In this document: positions 29,780 to 40,830 of the stretch, one piece after another
Layout of the letters: every line of letters starts with the position of its first letter
Numbering within the stretch: position 1 is the first letter of the stretch
Assembly (NCBI GenBank): GCA_963556195.1
Contig: OY744525.1
Coordinates: 55,966,946-56,030,945, forward strand
Source of the DNA: Sepiola atlantica
Lineage: Eukaryota > Mollusca > Cephalopoda > Sepiida > Sepiolidae
Reading direction: 5' to 3'
DNA length: 64,000 bases
Made by a program: the position numbers and the translations under genes
The notes under the pieces: generated by a model
Told to the model about the DNA's origin: nothing
Seen by the model: the letters and a program-made list of their open reading frames with translations, nothing else
Databases searched by the model: none

Positions 29780-30085
29780 CTGAATCGCACGTTTCCTTGT
29801 GGATAATGAGGGCTACTTGTGAGGTGAACAAAGCCAAAATTCTCTGAGAAATCCAAGAACTCTTTGGATATCAACTGGGAACCATTATCGGAAACAACGA
29901 TCTCGAGAATTCCGTATCGAGCAAATACTGACTTGCAATTATCCACAATACTGCAAAAAATTGTTGTGTGTAAATCAGATATTTCTATTCACCTGGAATA
30001 ATGGTCTACAACTATTAAATATTGGTGTCCCTTCAGTCCAAACAAGTTCATTCCTACCTTCTGCCGTGGGTAGTCAGGTAACTGG

Positions 30086-30331
30086 CTAGGTTGTAGAGGC
30101 TCTGGGGGATTTTTCCTTCTCACAGATACTGCACTCTCCTATCCTCTCAGCAATTTGCTTGGAAAGGCCTGGCCACCAAACATTTCCCCATCCTAGTGCT
30201 CTGCACTTGACTATACCTTGGTGTCCTTCGTGTAAACGATCCAAGATGTATTTTTTGTAGGTCTGCTGGGATGATCGGTCGGCTTTGATACAATAAGAGT
30301 CCCTGATAAACTGTGAGGTATTGTCACACAA
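30086..30331 (-). pseudogene. Integrase zinc-binding region
   Basis: The sequence reads ILDRLHEGHQGIVKCRALGW, then NVWWPGLSKQI and CSICEKEK. The H-x-G-H and C-x2-C pairs and the VWWPG box identify the H2C2 integrase domain of Ty3/gypsy elements. The piece is 81 codons long, preceded by a stop and followed by frame changes. It is closely similar in style to the integrase of the gypsy copy at 52-56.8 kb but not the same copy. Confidence 0.85.
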
Positions 30332-30639
30332 ACCAGTAGGGTCCTAGTTCAGGGTCTTGTGTTGCTGCTTCAGGCCAGTGGTCCATCTTGTATAAGTTTA
30401 TAATTTGACTACAGATTTTATCAAAGCTTTGCTTCTGCCTAATTTCCTAGTTTATCACTCACGGTGATGCACTCTATGATTGAATGGACGAACATCTCTG
30501 TCTCCTGATGGAACTCATTTTTGTTTGGTAGGCTACCAGAAGCCCTGGATAAAATGTCTGCGGTAATTAGGGTTTTCCTTGCAGTGTGTGTAATCTTGTA
30601 GGTGAATCTCATTAGACGCTATAGAAACGTTGAATTCTG

Positions 30640-30912
30640 GGAGTCAGTACATCTAGGTGTTTGGTCTTCAGTAGAGGCTTGTGATCTGCTTCCATCAAGA
30701 ACTTGGAAAGTCCTAACAAGAAACCTGCAAACTTCTCATAACACCACGTAATTGCTAATGCTTCCTTCTCGATCTGTGCATATCTCTGCTCTGTTTCAGT
30801 GAGAGATCTTGATGCATAAAATACAGGTATCCAATCATTTCCCTCCTGCCATTAGTTGATGCATCTGCTGAGATTGTTGTTGGTTTATCAGCACTATAAT
30901 GCATCAGTATTG
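30640..30912 (-). pseudogene. RNase H fragment (minus strand)
   Basis: Minus-strand translation near 30,905-30,840 gives PILMHYSADKPTTISADAST, the start of a gypsy RNase H domain. It continues through a YASRSLTETEQRYAQIEKE-like stretch near 30,820-30,750. Stops and frame changes interrupt it. Confidence 0.6.
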
Positions 30913-31288
30913 GTTTGGGTAGAGTACTACTTCAGAAGGATGGAGATGATTGGAGACTTCTATTTTATGCATCAAGATCTTTCACTGTTATCCTGTTTAC
31001 GAAGGTGGAATTTATAAAACTTGTATGCTTTATGTCTTACCAACGAAATATTCCTCGAATTTTTTTTATCACTTCGATTAGATCTGTCCTATCTTCAAAT
31101 ATCCCGTCCCCAGATAAAATGTTCTTATCGGAAGATATAGCGAGCAATTGGCGAAAATTCAAGAGGAGCTTTTGAAATTATTTTGTTGCAAGTCGACTCT
31201 CAAATGAACTCAATACTGGGTATCAAACTTCAGTATTCCTTGCAACTATTGGCGAGTCTGGTTACAATATTTATGGAGGGCTCCATTT
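30913..31288 (+). pseudogene. Inverted RNase H and gag pieces
   Basis: The plus-strand frame 30,915-31,175 starts with RVLLQKDGDDWRLLFYASRS, the RNase H segment that should follow the minus-strand piece next to it. Further on comes LSEDIASNWRKFKRSF, a gag N-terminus of the type IAxNWxxFKxxF. RNase H before gag is not a natural order, so this block is a recombination product. The gag piece runs directly into the LTR at 31,289. Confidence 0.6.
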
Positions 31289-31452
31289 TGAGAATAAAGA
31301 CACTATACAGAGTGAGAACTAATGTGTCTCTTACGATCAAGCTAACAATATTTATATCTATATAGTGTCAAAGTCTCTATATGATCTTTGCACATAGGAG
31401 AGTTTCTTAGCTATTAACGAGTGCAAAGGGAGGTAATTTGGATTACACCACA
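31289..31452 (-). repeat. 5' LTR of rearranged gypsy remnant
   Basis: Partner of the repeat at 29,005-29,165; same orientation. Confidence 0.75.
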
Positions 31453-31589
31453 CTTGTCACAACTAATTTATCAGCCAATATCTTTTCCTTTATTCTGGCT
31501 TGAGATATATCAAATAGTTGAGCCCTAATCATCTGTCGCAGACACTGAAACAGATGATTATTCTTTCCAAGTATGTGTTTGCATATGTT

Positions 31590-31845
31590 TTACTATGTTA
31601 CTTTCAAACTATCCATCATCTTGCCATGAATGCACCAGCTAAACCTGGGGTCAGATATCTCACTAAACAATGCAATAAGCCTTTTTAAATCGGTGATAAA
31701 CTGTCACTCCAAAAATGTTTCAGACGCCATCAAGCTGTTCATTGGGAAAGCAGATTCCAGTACGTGTTTTATCTGTTTGACATCAGCCTTTTGTTCTACA
31801 CTAAGCTGTTGATAGCTGTCAAAGGCTCCACAAATTAAAAGGAAA
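31590..31845 (-). pseudogene. Gypsy gag fragment
   Basis: Minus-strand translation reads CGAFDSYQQLSVEQKADVKQ, then FITDLKRLIALFSEISDPRF and HGKM. An AFDxFxxLxxE start followed by FxxDLRRLxALFGxxS is a gag pattern common in animal gypsy elements. One in-frame stop is present. It probably belongs to a different copy from the adjoining remnant. Confidence 0.6.
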
Positions 31846-32199
31846 GGGAAAAACTATCTCTTTCCTTTTTATACAGCACAGGTGAGAGACACGTTTCACT
31901 TTCTCATTCAGACTTCTCGATTGTCGACCTGCCGAATTCAGGCATTTAATGTTAAATGTTTTATTCACCATTCTTGCAGGTCAGCTGAAGTGTCGGATCT
32001 ATTGGTTGCAAATTTCTAAATCAAAAATCCATAAGAGAAAGTTACAAAGGTCAATACAGAAGACATTGTGATCTATGCAACAATTGTCATTCATAGCAGT
32101 CATTTGTTATCTTAATGTGTCAGCATGAACTAAAATTTGCATAGTTGTTCTCTATAAAAAAATAACGAATACTAGCTATTCGTTTTGGCTTCTGTTTAC
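31846..32199. other. Unassigned
   Basis: No feature recognised apart from a short inverted word at AAAGGAAAGGG / TCTCTTTCCTTT near 31,840-31,870. Confidence 0.35.
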
Positions 32200-32415
32200 A
32201 GATGACATGCAAAATGAGATTGCTTATTTTGGATTATTGCTGTTATCATCTTGGATATTACATTCAACATTTTTCTAATGTAACCTCCAACCTTTTTTGA
32301 GTGCCTCTTTTTGAACTTGGGGAATCTGTATTTTCATCAGCTGTGATCAGATAGAAGTCTTAAGTAATTCATAATTATATTCTTAGTATCGCCGGTACTA
32401 AGTATTGAACCTTCA
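32200..32415 (+). repeat. Dispersed repeat family X, copy 2
   Basis: TGTTATCATCTTGGATATTACATTCAAC, TTGAACTTGGGGAATCTGTA and TTCTTAGTATCGCCGGTA align with copies at 6.4 and 43.0 kb. Confidence 0.45.
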
Positions 32416-32639
32416 ATCTCCAGAAAATTGTCACTTAAAACTTTATTAGTTGCAACATGGGTCCATAAGTTTGATAATATGCACGTGAAGAAAGGTTAGA
32501 GGTTACATTTTCTAAAACGTGAGAATAACATTCAAGATGAAAACAGTAGTCCAAATAATCCAAATTATCAATCCTCATCTCAAATATGTTGAAACACAGA
32601 TCACAATGTTCTTCACTACATAAACATTACAAGAAATTT

Positions 32640-33010
32640 TCTTGTGTGTTTTCACATTAATTTACTTGAAAAGTAAGAACCACAAATTTTACAAGAAAAT
32701 GGCTTCTCTCATATTTTTATATATATTTTAACACGGTGTTATATACCGGAACCAGAAAATCCACATCCACATATTTCACAAACATATGGATTTTCTCTCC
32801 TTGTTCGCATCTGTTCACATATGTTTGACTTAAGTTGATATATTTGAAAAAGAAAAACCACATATTTTACAAGAAAATGAAATCTCTCTAGTATGTTCGT
32901 ATATGTTTCACAAGGTTTCATTTACTTGAACAAGAAACTCCACATATTTCACAAAAATATAGATTTTCTCCTTTTGTAGCAATCACTTGCTATTTAGAGA
33001 CTCTATCAGG
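32640..33010 (-). pseudogene. C2H2 zinc-finger relic
   Basis: Minus-strand translation shows RENPYVCEICGCGFSGSG, and in neighbouring frames a REKPFSCKICGSYFSS finger and a partial finger YFCEICGVSCSS. CxxC pairs and the TGEKPY-like linker (here RRENPY) are clear. Stops and lost histidines mean it is dead. Finger style is the same as the intact gene at 63.1 kb. Confidence 0.75.
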
Positions 33011-33300
33011 TTTCCAGATTCTTTGGTTTATTTTCCTTTTGATTTTTGATGGGTCTTACTGAATTCCAGCATCAGAATTAGTGTTACATTTTTACTTACT
33101 GATGCATGTATAAAGTGTCGGGAACCTAAATTGTATTCGTCTGCTCACAAAACCATTCAGACGCCGATGTTAATTTATTATAGTTAATTTATTATAAAGT
33201 GAAAAACAGTCCCAGTAAAACATCAAAGACTGGCATCTTGCATATGCATGACAGACAGACAGATAGATAGACAGCTGGTTTCACCACACCTAGTTACATT
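33011..33300. other. Non-coding with (CAGA/GATA) microsatellite
   Basis: Short GACA/GATA units occur at about 33,249-33,272. Nothing else was seen. Confidence 0.5.
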
Positions 33301-33539
33301 GTGAGTACCCTCATTATAGACGGTGGCCTGGACATGTCTTCTCTGCTTTGAGTGTTGCCAGAAAAGTGACAGAAAATCTCTGTTCAGAAGTCATGTGGTT
33401 TTGTCGACTTCTGTTCTGGGGTCATCTCTGATCCTTAAGTGTCACTTTTCCCTTCAAACACTGGCCTTGTTATGTAACATAGTGGAGTATCCATTTTGGT
33501 GTTGTTACTTGTGGTAGCAGAATGAGGATATTTCATTGG

Positions 33540-33900
33540 GGTTTACATCCTAGAGGAAGTATCCTCACATCATGTTACACTGTATGTTCCGTTTTTCTAT
33601 AGTTCCACTCTCTAGCATAATTTTACAAGGAAGTTTCAGGTGGTTCACACTCGACTTTAGTGTGGCAGAACTAGCATTTCTCTTTTCTACTACAAGCCAT
33701 TTTTATAAAAGCATTTGTCATTAGGCTCTGATCTTGTACAGCAATTATAAGCCTCTCATGATCATAAGTATGTCCAGAGAATTTTCCTTGTCAATATAGT
33801 TCTTGGAGAGTTCTTCAAGTAAGTATGTAGCATCTTTTTGTCTTGCCTACTTAAGGATCCTACTTTTGTATTTTAAGTGAATTCCTTAAAGCTAATTTCA
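33540..33900 (-). pseudogene. R2/NeSL-like LINE fragment, RT-to-C-terminal linker (copy 1)
   Basis: It shares CATTTGTCATTAGGCTCTGA, GCATCTTTTTGTC and CCTACTTTTGTATT words with 36,765-36,980 and partly with 37,180-37,450. On the minus strand these correspond to the linker that precedes an IxAxQDQ box in this LINE group. Protein is barely legible. The assignment rests mainly on its similarity to the better copies. Confidence 0.45.
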
Positions 33901-34059
33901 TGGCAGGCTTGTTATGTGTTTCTGCTTTAGCTGTAAGACATCCACGTCCAAATGTGATGAAGGTTGATTAGGTTGGGTTTTACATCCTAGAGGAAATATC
34001 CTCATATCATGACAAATCTATCTACAAAGAACTCTAAGATTGGTTCTAATTGCTTTTTT

Positions 34060-34790
34060 AAATCTCTCTTTTTTATTTTGCTTCAGTTAGTTCGAAGAGA
34101 TCAAGGGGCTCCCTCCTGAAGCTAACACTTGATTTTTTTTATGATTTAAATTTATATCCTAGGGTTCTTTTAAGGATAGTTGTTGTCCCCTTTACGGCTG
34201 TGATCTGTGTTTAACTACAACCTGGTCTTTCAGGGATTGTGTCTAAGTATTTTTTAAGATTTCTTTTTATTAGGCCAGTTGCTACTACAACAACCGGTAT
34301 AATGTCTATTTCTTTCAGAGACCATGTTGTTTTAAAGTCATTCTTAAGGTTCTGATATTTCATAATTTTTTTGCATTAGGCTTTATTGAGGCCCTAGTCA
34401 TTTGGACTGGTTACATCAATAATGTGAGCAGTTTTTCAGGTTTTTCCATATAACAATGTCTGGCTTGATGGCCTTGTATTTTATGTATCTCCCTGCCTGT
34501 ATGTCTTTTATTAGAACACTGTAACACTTCTGTTTGATGTTATGGACGAAGGATGTTCAACGATCTGTCAAGCTACATCTCTCTGTAGATCTTCCAATTG
34601 AGGTATTTACATACTTTGTTGTAGCAGGCAGTGTAGTGGCTATCTGCCAATCGGATCTGGCATCCAGACATGATGTGGCTTGGGTTCTCTGTCACTGAAT
34701 CGTAAAACCTACATTGGCCATTTGTTTGTAGTCCAGCCATTTTTTAAAAATATATTTGTGAGTAAGCTTTATTATTATCTGGCTATAATA
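34060..34790 (-). pseudogene. R2/NeSL-like LINE C-terminal domain (copy 1)
   Basis: Minus-strand translation reads SHIMSGCQIRLADSHYTACY, NKVCKYLNWKIYRE, then AIKPDIVIWKNLK, and after a frame change an IIDVTSPND-like segment. The (S)HIxxGC, VxxYLNWK and KPDIVI boxes form the C-terminal zinc/restriction-like endonuclease part of non-LTR elements related to R2. A parallel copy lies at 39,180-39,840. Several frame changes make it inactive. Confidence 0.6.
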
Positions 34791-35689
34791 ATTCCTGTTT
34801 GCATCGATTGATAGTGTCTGAAGGACGGGGGACTTGCTTTGTCGTCTCTTCTAAGCATGGTTGTGGTGTTTCTTCTGCAAAGCATTTATTGGGGAGGACC
34901 TTTGGGCTGATATTGTTTATTTAAGTGAAGAGTTCTCCTGTGTGACAGGTTGCTGGAATGCAGGGAATTGTGGTGAGTTATCTGTAGCCAGAGTCGGACA
35001 GACTTCAGGCATAAGAATGGTGTTGCTGATTAGGCACATTTTGCTTACAGAGTGCAGTGTTTTAATTTTGCAATCTAATCCTGTGAAAATGTCCCACTTG
35101 CCAAGAAGCTAGATTTTTTGCAAGTTAATCTTTCTTGTATAGACAATGGTCTATTTTTTGCAAGTTAATCTTTCTTTTGGGATGTCTTGTATAGACAGTG
35201 GTGGGAAAAAGTATGTGCCATTCTTCACATCTTTTTTAAGCCCTGCATATTTCACTTTCGCATACTCCATTGCCCATATAATAGTCGACTTTTGTTCCCT
35301 GCTCTATTGGGTTTGGTTATATTCTCTCTGGTCGTTTTGAGAATTGAAGTCCACAATTGCATCATTGAGGGCTCTCTCATTGATCTCATGTTGAAGTATA
35401 TATGTTTGTATTTGTGATACAATTGAGACCAATTTTTTGGTTGTAGTGGCCTCCAATCTTTCTGTTGGTAGGTTTATCCCTTAGGGTTTGAGCCTCGAAT
35501 ATTCTTTACTTACATCAGCCTCATTTCTCAAATCTTGAGTGTGCAAAGAGACCAACGACACACAAAATCTGTATCTAGTAGTCTTTCCAACTCAATCCTT
35601 TTTTTTAAATTTTATTTCAGTTTGAGTTCTCAGAAATCAAGAAGCCCTTTCCTGGGGCTAACACTTGATCTCTATATAAGATACATGGA
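34791..35689. other. Unassigned, with short local duplications
   Basis: TTTTTTGCAAGTTAATCTTTC occurs at about 35,114 and 35,153. A GGCTAACACTTGAT word near 35,660 matches the 3' side of the R2-like copies at 34,120 and 39,172. Confidence 0.4.
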
Positions 35690-35775
35690 TATTTGAGTGT
35701 TCCCATTCCATTGTGTATTCGCATATGTCTGACTAAATTTGATTCATTTAAAAAATAAGAAACATAAACTTCAAA
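35690..35775 (-). pseudogene. C2H2 zinc-finger relic, one finger
   Basis: Minus strand reads SYFLNESNLVRHMRIHNG, the second half of a C2H2 finger with the H-x3-H pair. The cysteine half is decayed. Confidence 0.65.
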
Positions 35776-36689
35776 TGTGAATATAGCTTATTTGAAGTCT
35801 AATGTTATGTAAAACTGACTCTCAGAGATGCATCTCTTTGTTGAGAATCCAGTCTATTTTGCTGACACATTCAGTTCTTGTCAAGGGAGATAATTGTTGG
35901 TTACAGAGTTGTTTCCCCTAAACTGTCGTAGTTGTTGTACTTCTCCCTATTTTGTATAGTTTATGTTTATGTTTTTATTATAGTTCTTTGAAAGCTTTAA
36001 ACTGGTAATGGGGCTTGGGGTGTTTCGTTGGTGTGGTGTCTACATCCTTGGTTCATTTAGTGATAACACCAGGTGTGTTCTGATGCACGTGACAGATCAT
36101 TTTTTGTGGTTTTAAAACCATAAGGTTAGAATGTTTTGCCGTGACTGGCTCAGATATTTGTAAGTCTTTTATAAAGTAACTTGTAAAGAGTAACAAATAT
36201 GTGATAATAAATGAGTTTAGTCAGAGATTCATGAAATCAAACAGGAAACAGATGGTTGCCAGCAAAAATTCAATGGTAAGCGGCTTTTGCGATAACGCAA
36301 AATTATTTGCAATGACCTTGCGTCGAAGATGTTGCTTTTCCGGCTGCATACCAGGATTTTTAACTAGCATTGTAATTCTATGATTCATCACTATTTCTGT
36401 TGAATTGGTGTTAATTCAGATGGTATTGACAGTCAATTGAGTTATCTCCCCTTTGCATATTGCCTGTTTAGAGTGTCTAAAGCTTGATGCCTCTCGCTGG
36501 CAGTCAATTTGCATAAGTGGTAGTGTTATTAATATAAAATCTACGTTTTTGATTGAATAGTGTTAATTATAAAACCAACTGAAGAAAGACAGCTTGGGGA
36601 GCAGGTGCAAAGGTAGCATTGGGATTTTTGCCGTTAGTTTTTTGTCCATTAAAAGGGTGCAGAAAACTGATACCGTCCATGTTGCACTG
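35776..36689. other. Unassigned
   Basis: AT-rich sequence without a recognised gene or repeat boundary. A 60-codon frame at 36,201 is not convincing. Confidence 0.4.
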
Positions 36690-37600
36690 TAGCAGTCATT
36701 CTCCAACAATTTTACTAGTCGAAATCACCTGGTTCACATTCTCTTCTTCTGATTGTTTAGATTAGTCATTTATTATTGAGCCTTGGTTTTGGGCGGCCAT
36801 TATAAGCCTCTCCTGGTCATGGTGCAGGGCTCCTCTTTTGAGTCTGTCCAAGGAATTTTTCTTATCAGTATAGTTTGAGAGTACTTCAAGGCTATGTGTA
36901 GCATCTTTTTGTCCTTCCTACACCTCAAGGCTCCTACTTTTGTATTATACTTGAGTATTTTGAACTACCTCTATGCTTGTTTTGTGATTCTGCCTGTAAG
37001 CCATCGATGTCTAAAATGCTTATCCAGCAGTTTGATGGAAATTTTGCTGGCTCTTGTCTTTTAGCGTTCATGTTTTTTTCGATTCAGTGAAGAGTTTCAG
37101 GGCGTCCATGGTATACTCTTATTTTGTGTATTCCTTCTGCCCCTCCAATGTTATATCCACTGTGCATCCATAGTGAGGCAGAAAAGCAGGTGACAGGTTG
37201 CTTCCCCTGGAAAATACACTGCTGCATCAGCATAATTTTAAAGGTGGTTCACACTGTTCTTAAGTGGAAAAATCTGCATTTGTTGTTATTACTGAGTCTT
37301 GCCATTTTTAAAACATTTGTCATCAGCCCCTTGAGCTCTGTCATTATAAGGTTTCTGTCTTTTGAAAGTTTGAGTGTATCTTTTCTGTCTCTTTGGGCTA
37401 TCTCTGTTGTAGGCTTGATTGGTGTTTCAATCTTCAAGATAGGCATATCCAAAATGTTTGGCCACTTGTGCAATAGAGATTATTTGACAAGCTCATGTCT
37501 TATGGTATTCCTGTACAATTGCAAAGTTGGGATTTATGGAATTTCTTACTGGCCAATCATAGCAATAAGGACTCTATTGCTGGTGGTTGATCTCTAAGAG
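36690..37600 (-). pseudogene. R2/NeSL-like LINE linker region (copies 2 and 3)
   Basis: Two related stretches (36,690-36,980 and 37,180-37,450) repeat the region seen at 33.6-33.9 kb. The minus strand near 36,850-36,790 yields SLDRLKRGALHHDQERLIMA then AQNQG, equivalent to the IIIAGQDQG box at 39.8 kb. The frame at 37,473-37,249 includes KDRNLIMTELKGLMTNVLKM. Both are heavily decayed. Confidence 0.5.
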
Positions 37601-37855
37601 CCCCAGTCCGGCTTCTCCTCTATACAGATACACTTGGCAGAGACTGAATTCTATATATGATCCCCTGAAGTATTCATTTTTTGCATGTGTTCACATCCAG
37701 CCTGTTGATGGTTTGTTTAAGCCAATTTATGAACCTAGAGCTGTAAGTGTTACATGATATAGCAAACTGGTTAATGGCAATGCTTATTTTTAGTTGTAAG
37801 CTGCATTTTGCAAATCTTATTCACACTATGTGCATATTCTATGCCTATTTTTCCA

Positions 37856-38068
37856 TCATCTTGGCGTATAGGATGGTGTCGTTTTCTTCAATGGTATAGT
37901 GCTTACATGGCTTCTTGGAGGAATGGTAATAGATACTGTAAAGTGTTTGTAGGTTGAACTGAGACAACATATTGGTCGATACTTGTTTAGACATTTAATC
38001 TGATTTTCTCTGTAGTATGGGACCTGTGTTTTCTTTTCTAAGACATCTGGGTGTGGTGAAGCAATCAT
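37856..38068 (-). pseudogene. R2/NeSL-like LINE reverse transcriptase fragment
   Basis: The frame reads YYRENQIKCLNKYRPICC then LSSTYK. The KYRPIxCLxxxYK box is the RT finger motif of R2-group elements. Its upstream VPYYRE is also typical. It stands alone, without the catalytic FxDD region. Confidence 0.6.
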
Positions 38069-38974
38069 TGGGTCAATGCAAGGTTTCTTATAGTTTGCAA
38101 ATCATGGCAGTTTTTTACAGCGTTGGTTTTATTTATCCTTTGAATTTCCTCCATCTGCTGAACCTCTTGTTTGTATGCGACCTCACTCTCAAATAGGGGT
38201 CTTCAATAATTCTCCAGGTCTTGCTTGTCAGAAGGTTGTTCTACAGAAATGGAGTTTTTTGGAAGAGTTCAGTAATTAGTTGTTGGTTAGGTTAAACTAA
38301 TGAAGAGCAGTGGTTGTATGTGTATTGATAGTTGTATATGGTTTCTAATATGAGTATTGTTTGTTATCAGAGCTATTACATGTGATCGATAAATTTTGCC
38401 ACTACAATTTTGAAGCTAATTATTACTTTGTGTGTTCAATGTCTTGATGAGGATATTACATTTTCCTGGGTGAAAATAGATTTCTCTCCATAAATTGATG
38501 ATTACATACTTCCCCTCTTGGATTGAAAAGTAGTCTCATTCTGCTTTGCTTTTGGATAGAAGATATTTCTATGGGTGTTATGTATTTGAAACTTAAGATC
38601 AAACAGATTGTGTCAATTAGTGTATTTTGTTTCTGTTCAGATTTGTTCAATTTCTTTACCTTCTCAGAACTTCGTTTGGACTTCCACTCCATTTCTCAAA
38701 AGGTTCCTTGTTTGGGTCGTTGCACATGATGGAAGCTAGGAGCAAGGCCCTTCATCTAAGCTAGGTGACTGTTCTTGCCACTCTTCTGGCATGTCAGTGA
38801 TGAAATTGTCAGAGGAACAAAACTTTACACCATTGCTTCTTCCCGTCTGGTGCTTAAACGAGTTGAGGAGCCCTTTTTATTCTCTAGGTGTTTATTCCTT
38901 GGGTTTAACATATTTTTATTGCTTGTTCATGCTGTCCTCAAAGAGAGGGGGTGTCCACATCTGAAGCCTGAGGA
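38069..38974. other. Unassigned
   Basis: AT-rich; frames at 38,523-38,729 and 38,775-39,200 have no recognised domain. Confidence 0.4.
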
Positions 38975-39065
38975 GACTGTTCTCCAGTTTGGGTTCGTAT
39001 ATGTCTCAAAAGGTTTGATTTACCTAAACAAGAAAAGACACATATTTCACAAGAATATGCATTCA
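38975..39065 (-). pseudogene. C2H2 zinc-finger relic, one finger
   Basis: Minus strand reads NAYSCEICVFSCLGKSNLLR then HIRTQTGEQ. The CxxC pair is intact and the last histidine is replaced by Q. Confidence 0.75.
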
Positions 39066-39179
39066 CTTTTTTTTTCATCTGACTTCAAAAATCTGGGTTT
39101 ACATTTGATTTCTTTCTCTTTTTACTTCATTTTACTTAAGTTTACAGAAATAAAAAAGGTTTTTTTTCTTATGCTAACA

Positions 39180-39920
39180 CTTTATTTTGTTATGAGTTAA
39201 ATTCATATGTGAGGAATCTTTTAAGGATAGATGCCTCTTTTAACACTGCTATCTGTACTTTGCTACAGCTTGGTTTTCCGTGTATTTTTAAAGATTTCTT
39301 TTTCAGTAGACCAGTTTTCCCTACCACAACTGCTATAATGTTTATTTCTTTCAGGGACAATATTGTTTTCAAGTCATTCTTAAGGTTCTGATATATCGTA
39401 ATTTTTTACGTTCAGCTCTATTGAGGCCATAGTCATTCGAAATGGTTACATCAATAATGAGAGCAGTCCTTTCAGATTTATTCCTTATGACAATATCTGG
39501 ATTGATGATCTTTGATATATATGCCTGCCTGTATGCCTTTGTCATAGAATACTGTCACTTTTACATTTGATGTTATTCGTGAAGGTTCATTCAGCGATTT
39601 TTCAAGCTGCATCATTCCACAGATCTTCCAGTGGAGGTATTAACATACTTTGTTGCGGCGGGTTGTGTAATAACCATCTGCCAATAGGATCTTGCATCCA
39701 GTCATTATGTGGCTTGTACTTTCAACGGACGAATGGCAAAACCTGCACTGGACATTTTTTGTAGACCAGCCATTTTCTTAAATTCAATTTTGAGTAGGCC
39801 CTGGTCTTGCCCGGCTATAATTATCTGTTTGTTCGGATCACGGGTGATGTTCCCGCGACTATAAACGTGCAAAGTTGAATCAAGCAATGTTGCATGCAAA
39901 GACAGAGTAATAATTAACAA
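39180..39920 (-). pseudogene. R2/NeSL-like LINE C-terminal domain (copy 2)
   Basis: From high to low coordinate the minus strand gives DPNKQIIIAGQDQGLLKIEF, TSHIMTGCKILLADGYY, VCxYLHWKICG, then in another frame NPDIVIRNKSERTALIIDV, and finally LSLKEINIIAVVVGKTGLLK. This succession (QDQ box, zinc-like HIMxGC, LHWK, PDIV restriction-like endonuclease core, IPVVxGAxG-like end) is characteristic of R2/NeSL-related non-LTR retrotransposons with a C-terminal endonuclease. Stops and frame changes inactivate it. The part upstream in the protein continues at 40,830-40,450, beyond an insertion. Confidence 0.65.
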
Positions 39921-40422
39921 ACAAAATGAAGTAGTTCAAATAACGTTTATTGAACGTGTGTGTACGTGGAATGATGAAGTGTGTGATGTATGCATGTGTG
40001 TCGATGGAAAAACAGTTCTTGAAAAGGTATAAGAAGAAATGAATCCGGCGTAGGAAAAGTCTTTGAAAGCCGTACACAAAGAAAATGAGTTGAGAACTCT
40101 TACCGTTGTTTGACCACGTGTGTTGGTAGTTGTTATGCCGATGCCATATGAAGAGAAAAGCGTTAGACGAAGCGCTAGTGTATTAGCGTCGTTCTGTCGA
40201 CCAGAGAAGAGAGAGAGAGAGATGGAGCGCTGGTGCCAGCGTTGTTCTGCCGATGCTGGTCGGTGAAAGAGAGATGGATTTTCCGTTTGCAACGGTTTTT
40301 ATAGTCTGAAGGGCAGATAACTCTGGTGTCGCTTTACAGTGCCACCTGTCGGTGAAAAAGCGACACCTACCGGCAAACCGGTGTAGTTATGTTTTGAAAA
40401 GAGGAGGTAACTGCTACATGTT
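39848..40422 (-). mobile_element. LTR-like insertion inside the R2-like copy
   Basis: About 563 bp interrupts the R2-like protein. The 6-bp word ATGTTC is present on both sides (39,848-39,853 and 40,417-40,422). On the minus strand a TATA-like ACTATAAAAACC at about 40,296 is followed some 350 bp later by CAATAAACGTTATTTG with an AATAAA signal near 39,945. That is the promoter-to-polyadenylation layout of a solo LTR. The ends are not clean TG..CA, so the exact class is unsure. Internal inverted words GGTGTCGCTTT / AAAGCGACACC lie at 40,328-40,372. Confidence 0.5.
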
Positions 40423-40449
40423 CTTCATCAAATTGAAATTGCCACTTTT

Positions 40450-40830
40450 GAGTGAAGCCTCTTTATCTATGTAACTTTGGTTAAGTTCTATGAAATTTCC
40501 TGATCTTTTATGTTGTCACCATCCTTGTCTTGTCTTCAGGTTCCCTTTTGTGTACTTCTCTCTCCTTTTGTGCGATCAGGGTTACTGGGTTGTCATATTT
40601 TTATGCAGTGTTTCCACTGAGATTTTCTGTAAGTTTTGTAGTTGAGGTCTGCTGGGGTAGGCATTTCATACATTGTAGGGACAGCATTTTCCTGGTGTTT
40701 GTGTCAAGAATATTAATGTAGCCTTCTGGCTAAGCAATAATGCCAAATTCATAGAAAACGAAAGGTATTATCAATTGGTTGATGGCAGTTATTTTATTTT
40801 TTGGCTCGGTATCCATGGTTATGCTTAACG
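40450..40830 (-). pseudogene. R2/NeSL-like LINE, region after RT
   Basis: Minus strand reads KITAINQLIIPFVFYEFGII, then INILDTNTRKMLSLQC. It corresponds to the INxWxxPVxRYxxGxIxW..LDxKTRKxLT stretch downstream of the RT palm in R2-related elements. With 39,180-39,920 it forms one copy split by the LTR-like insertion. Confidence 0.6.

Larger units (their letters stand above)
29005..31452 (-). mobile_element. Rearranged Ty3/gypsy remnant with paired LTRs
   Basis: Direct repeats of 161-164 bp, about 90 percent alike by eye, lie at 29,005-29,165 and 31,289-31,452. On the minus strand the repeat starts TGTGGTG, and next to the left copy lies GAAAGGGGGATG, a polypurine tract. Minus-strand pol pieces follow in proper order: RNase H, integrase zinc-binding region, integrase C-terminal part and polyprotein end. 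Between 30,913 and 31,288 two pieces read on the plus strand instead (RNase H, then gag), so part of the interior was inverted or recombined from another copy. No target duplication is visible. The element is old and inactive. Confidence 0.75.
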
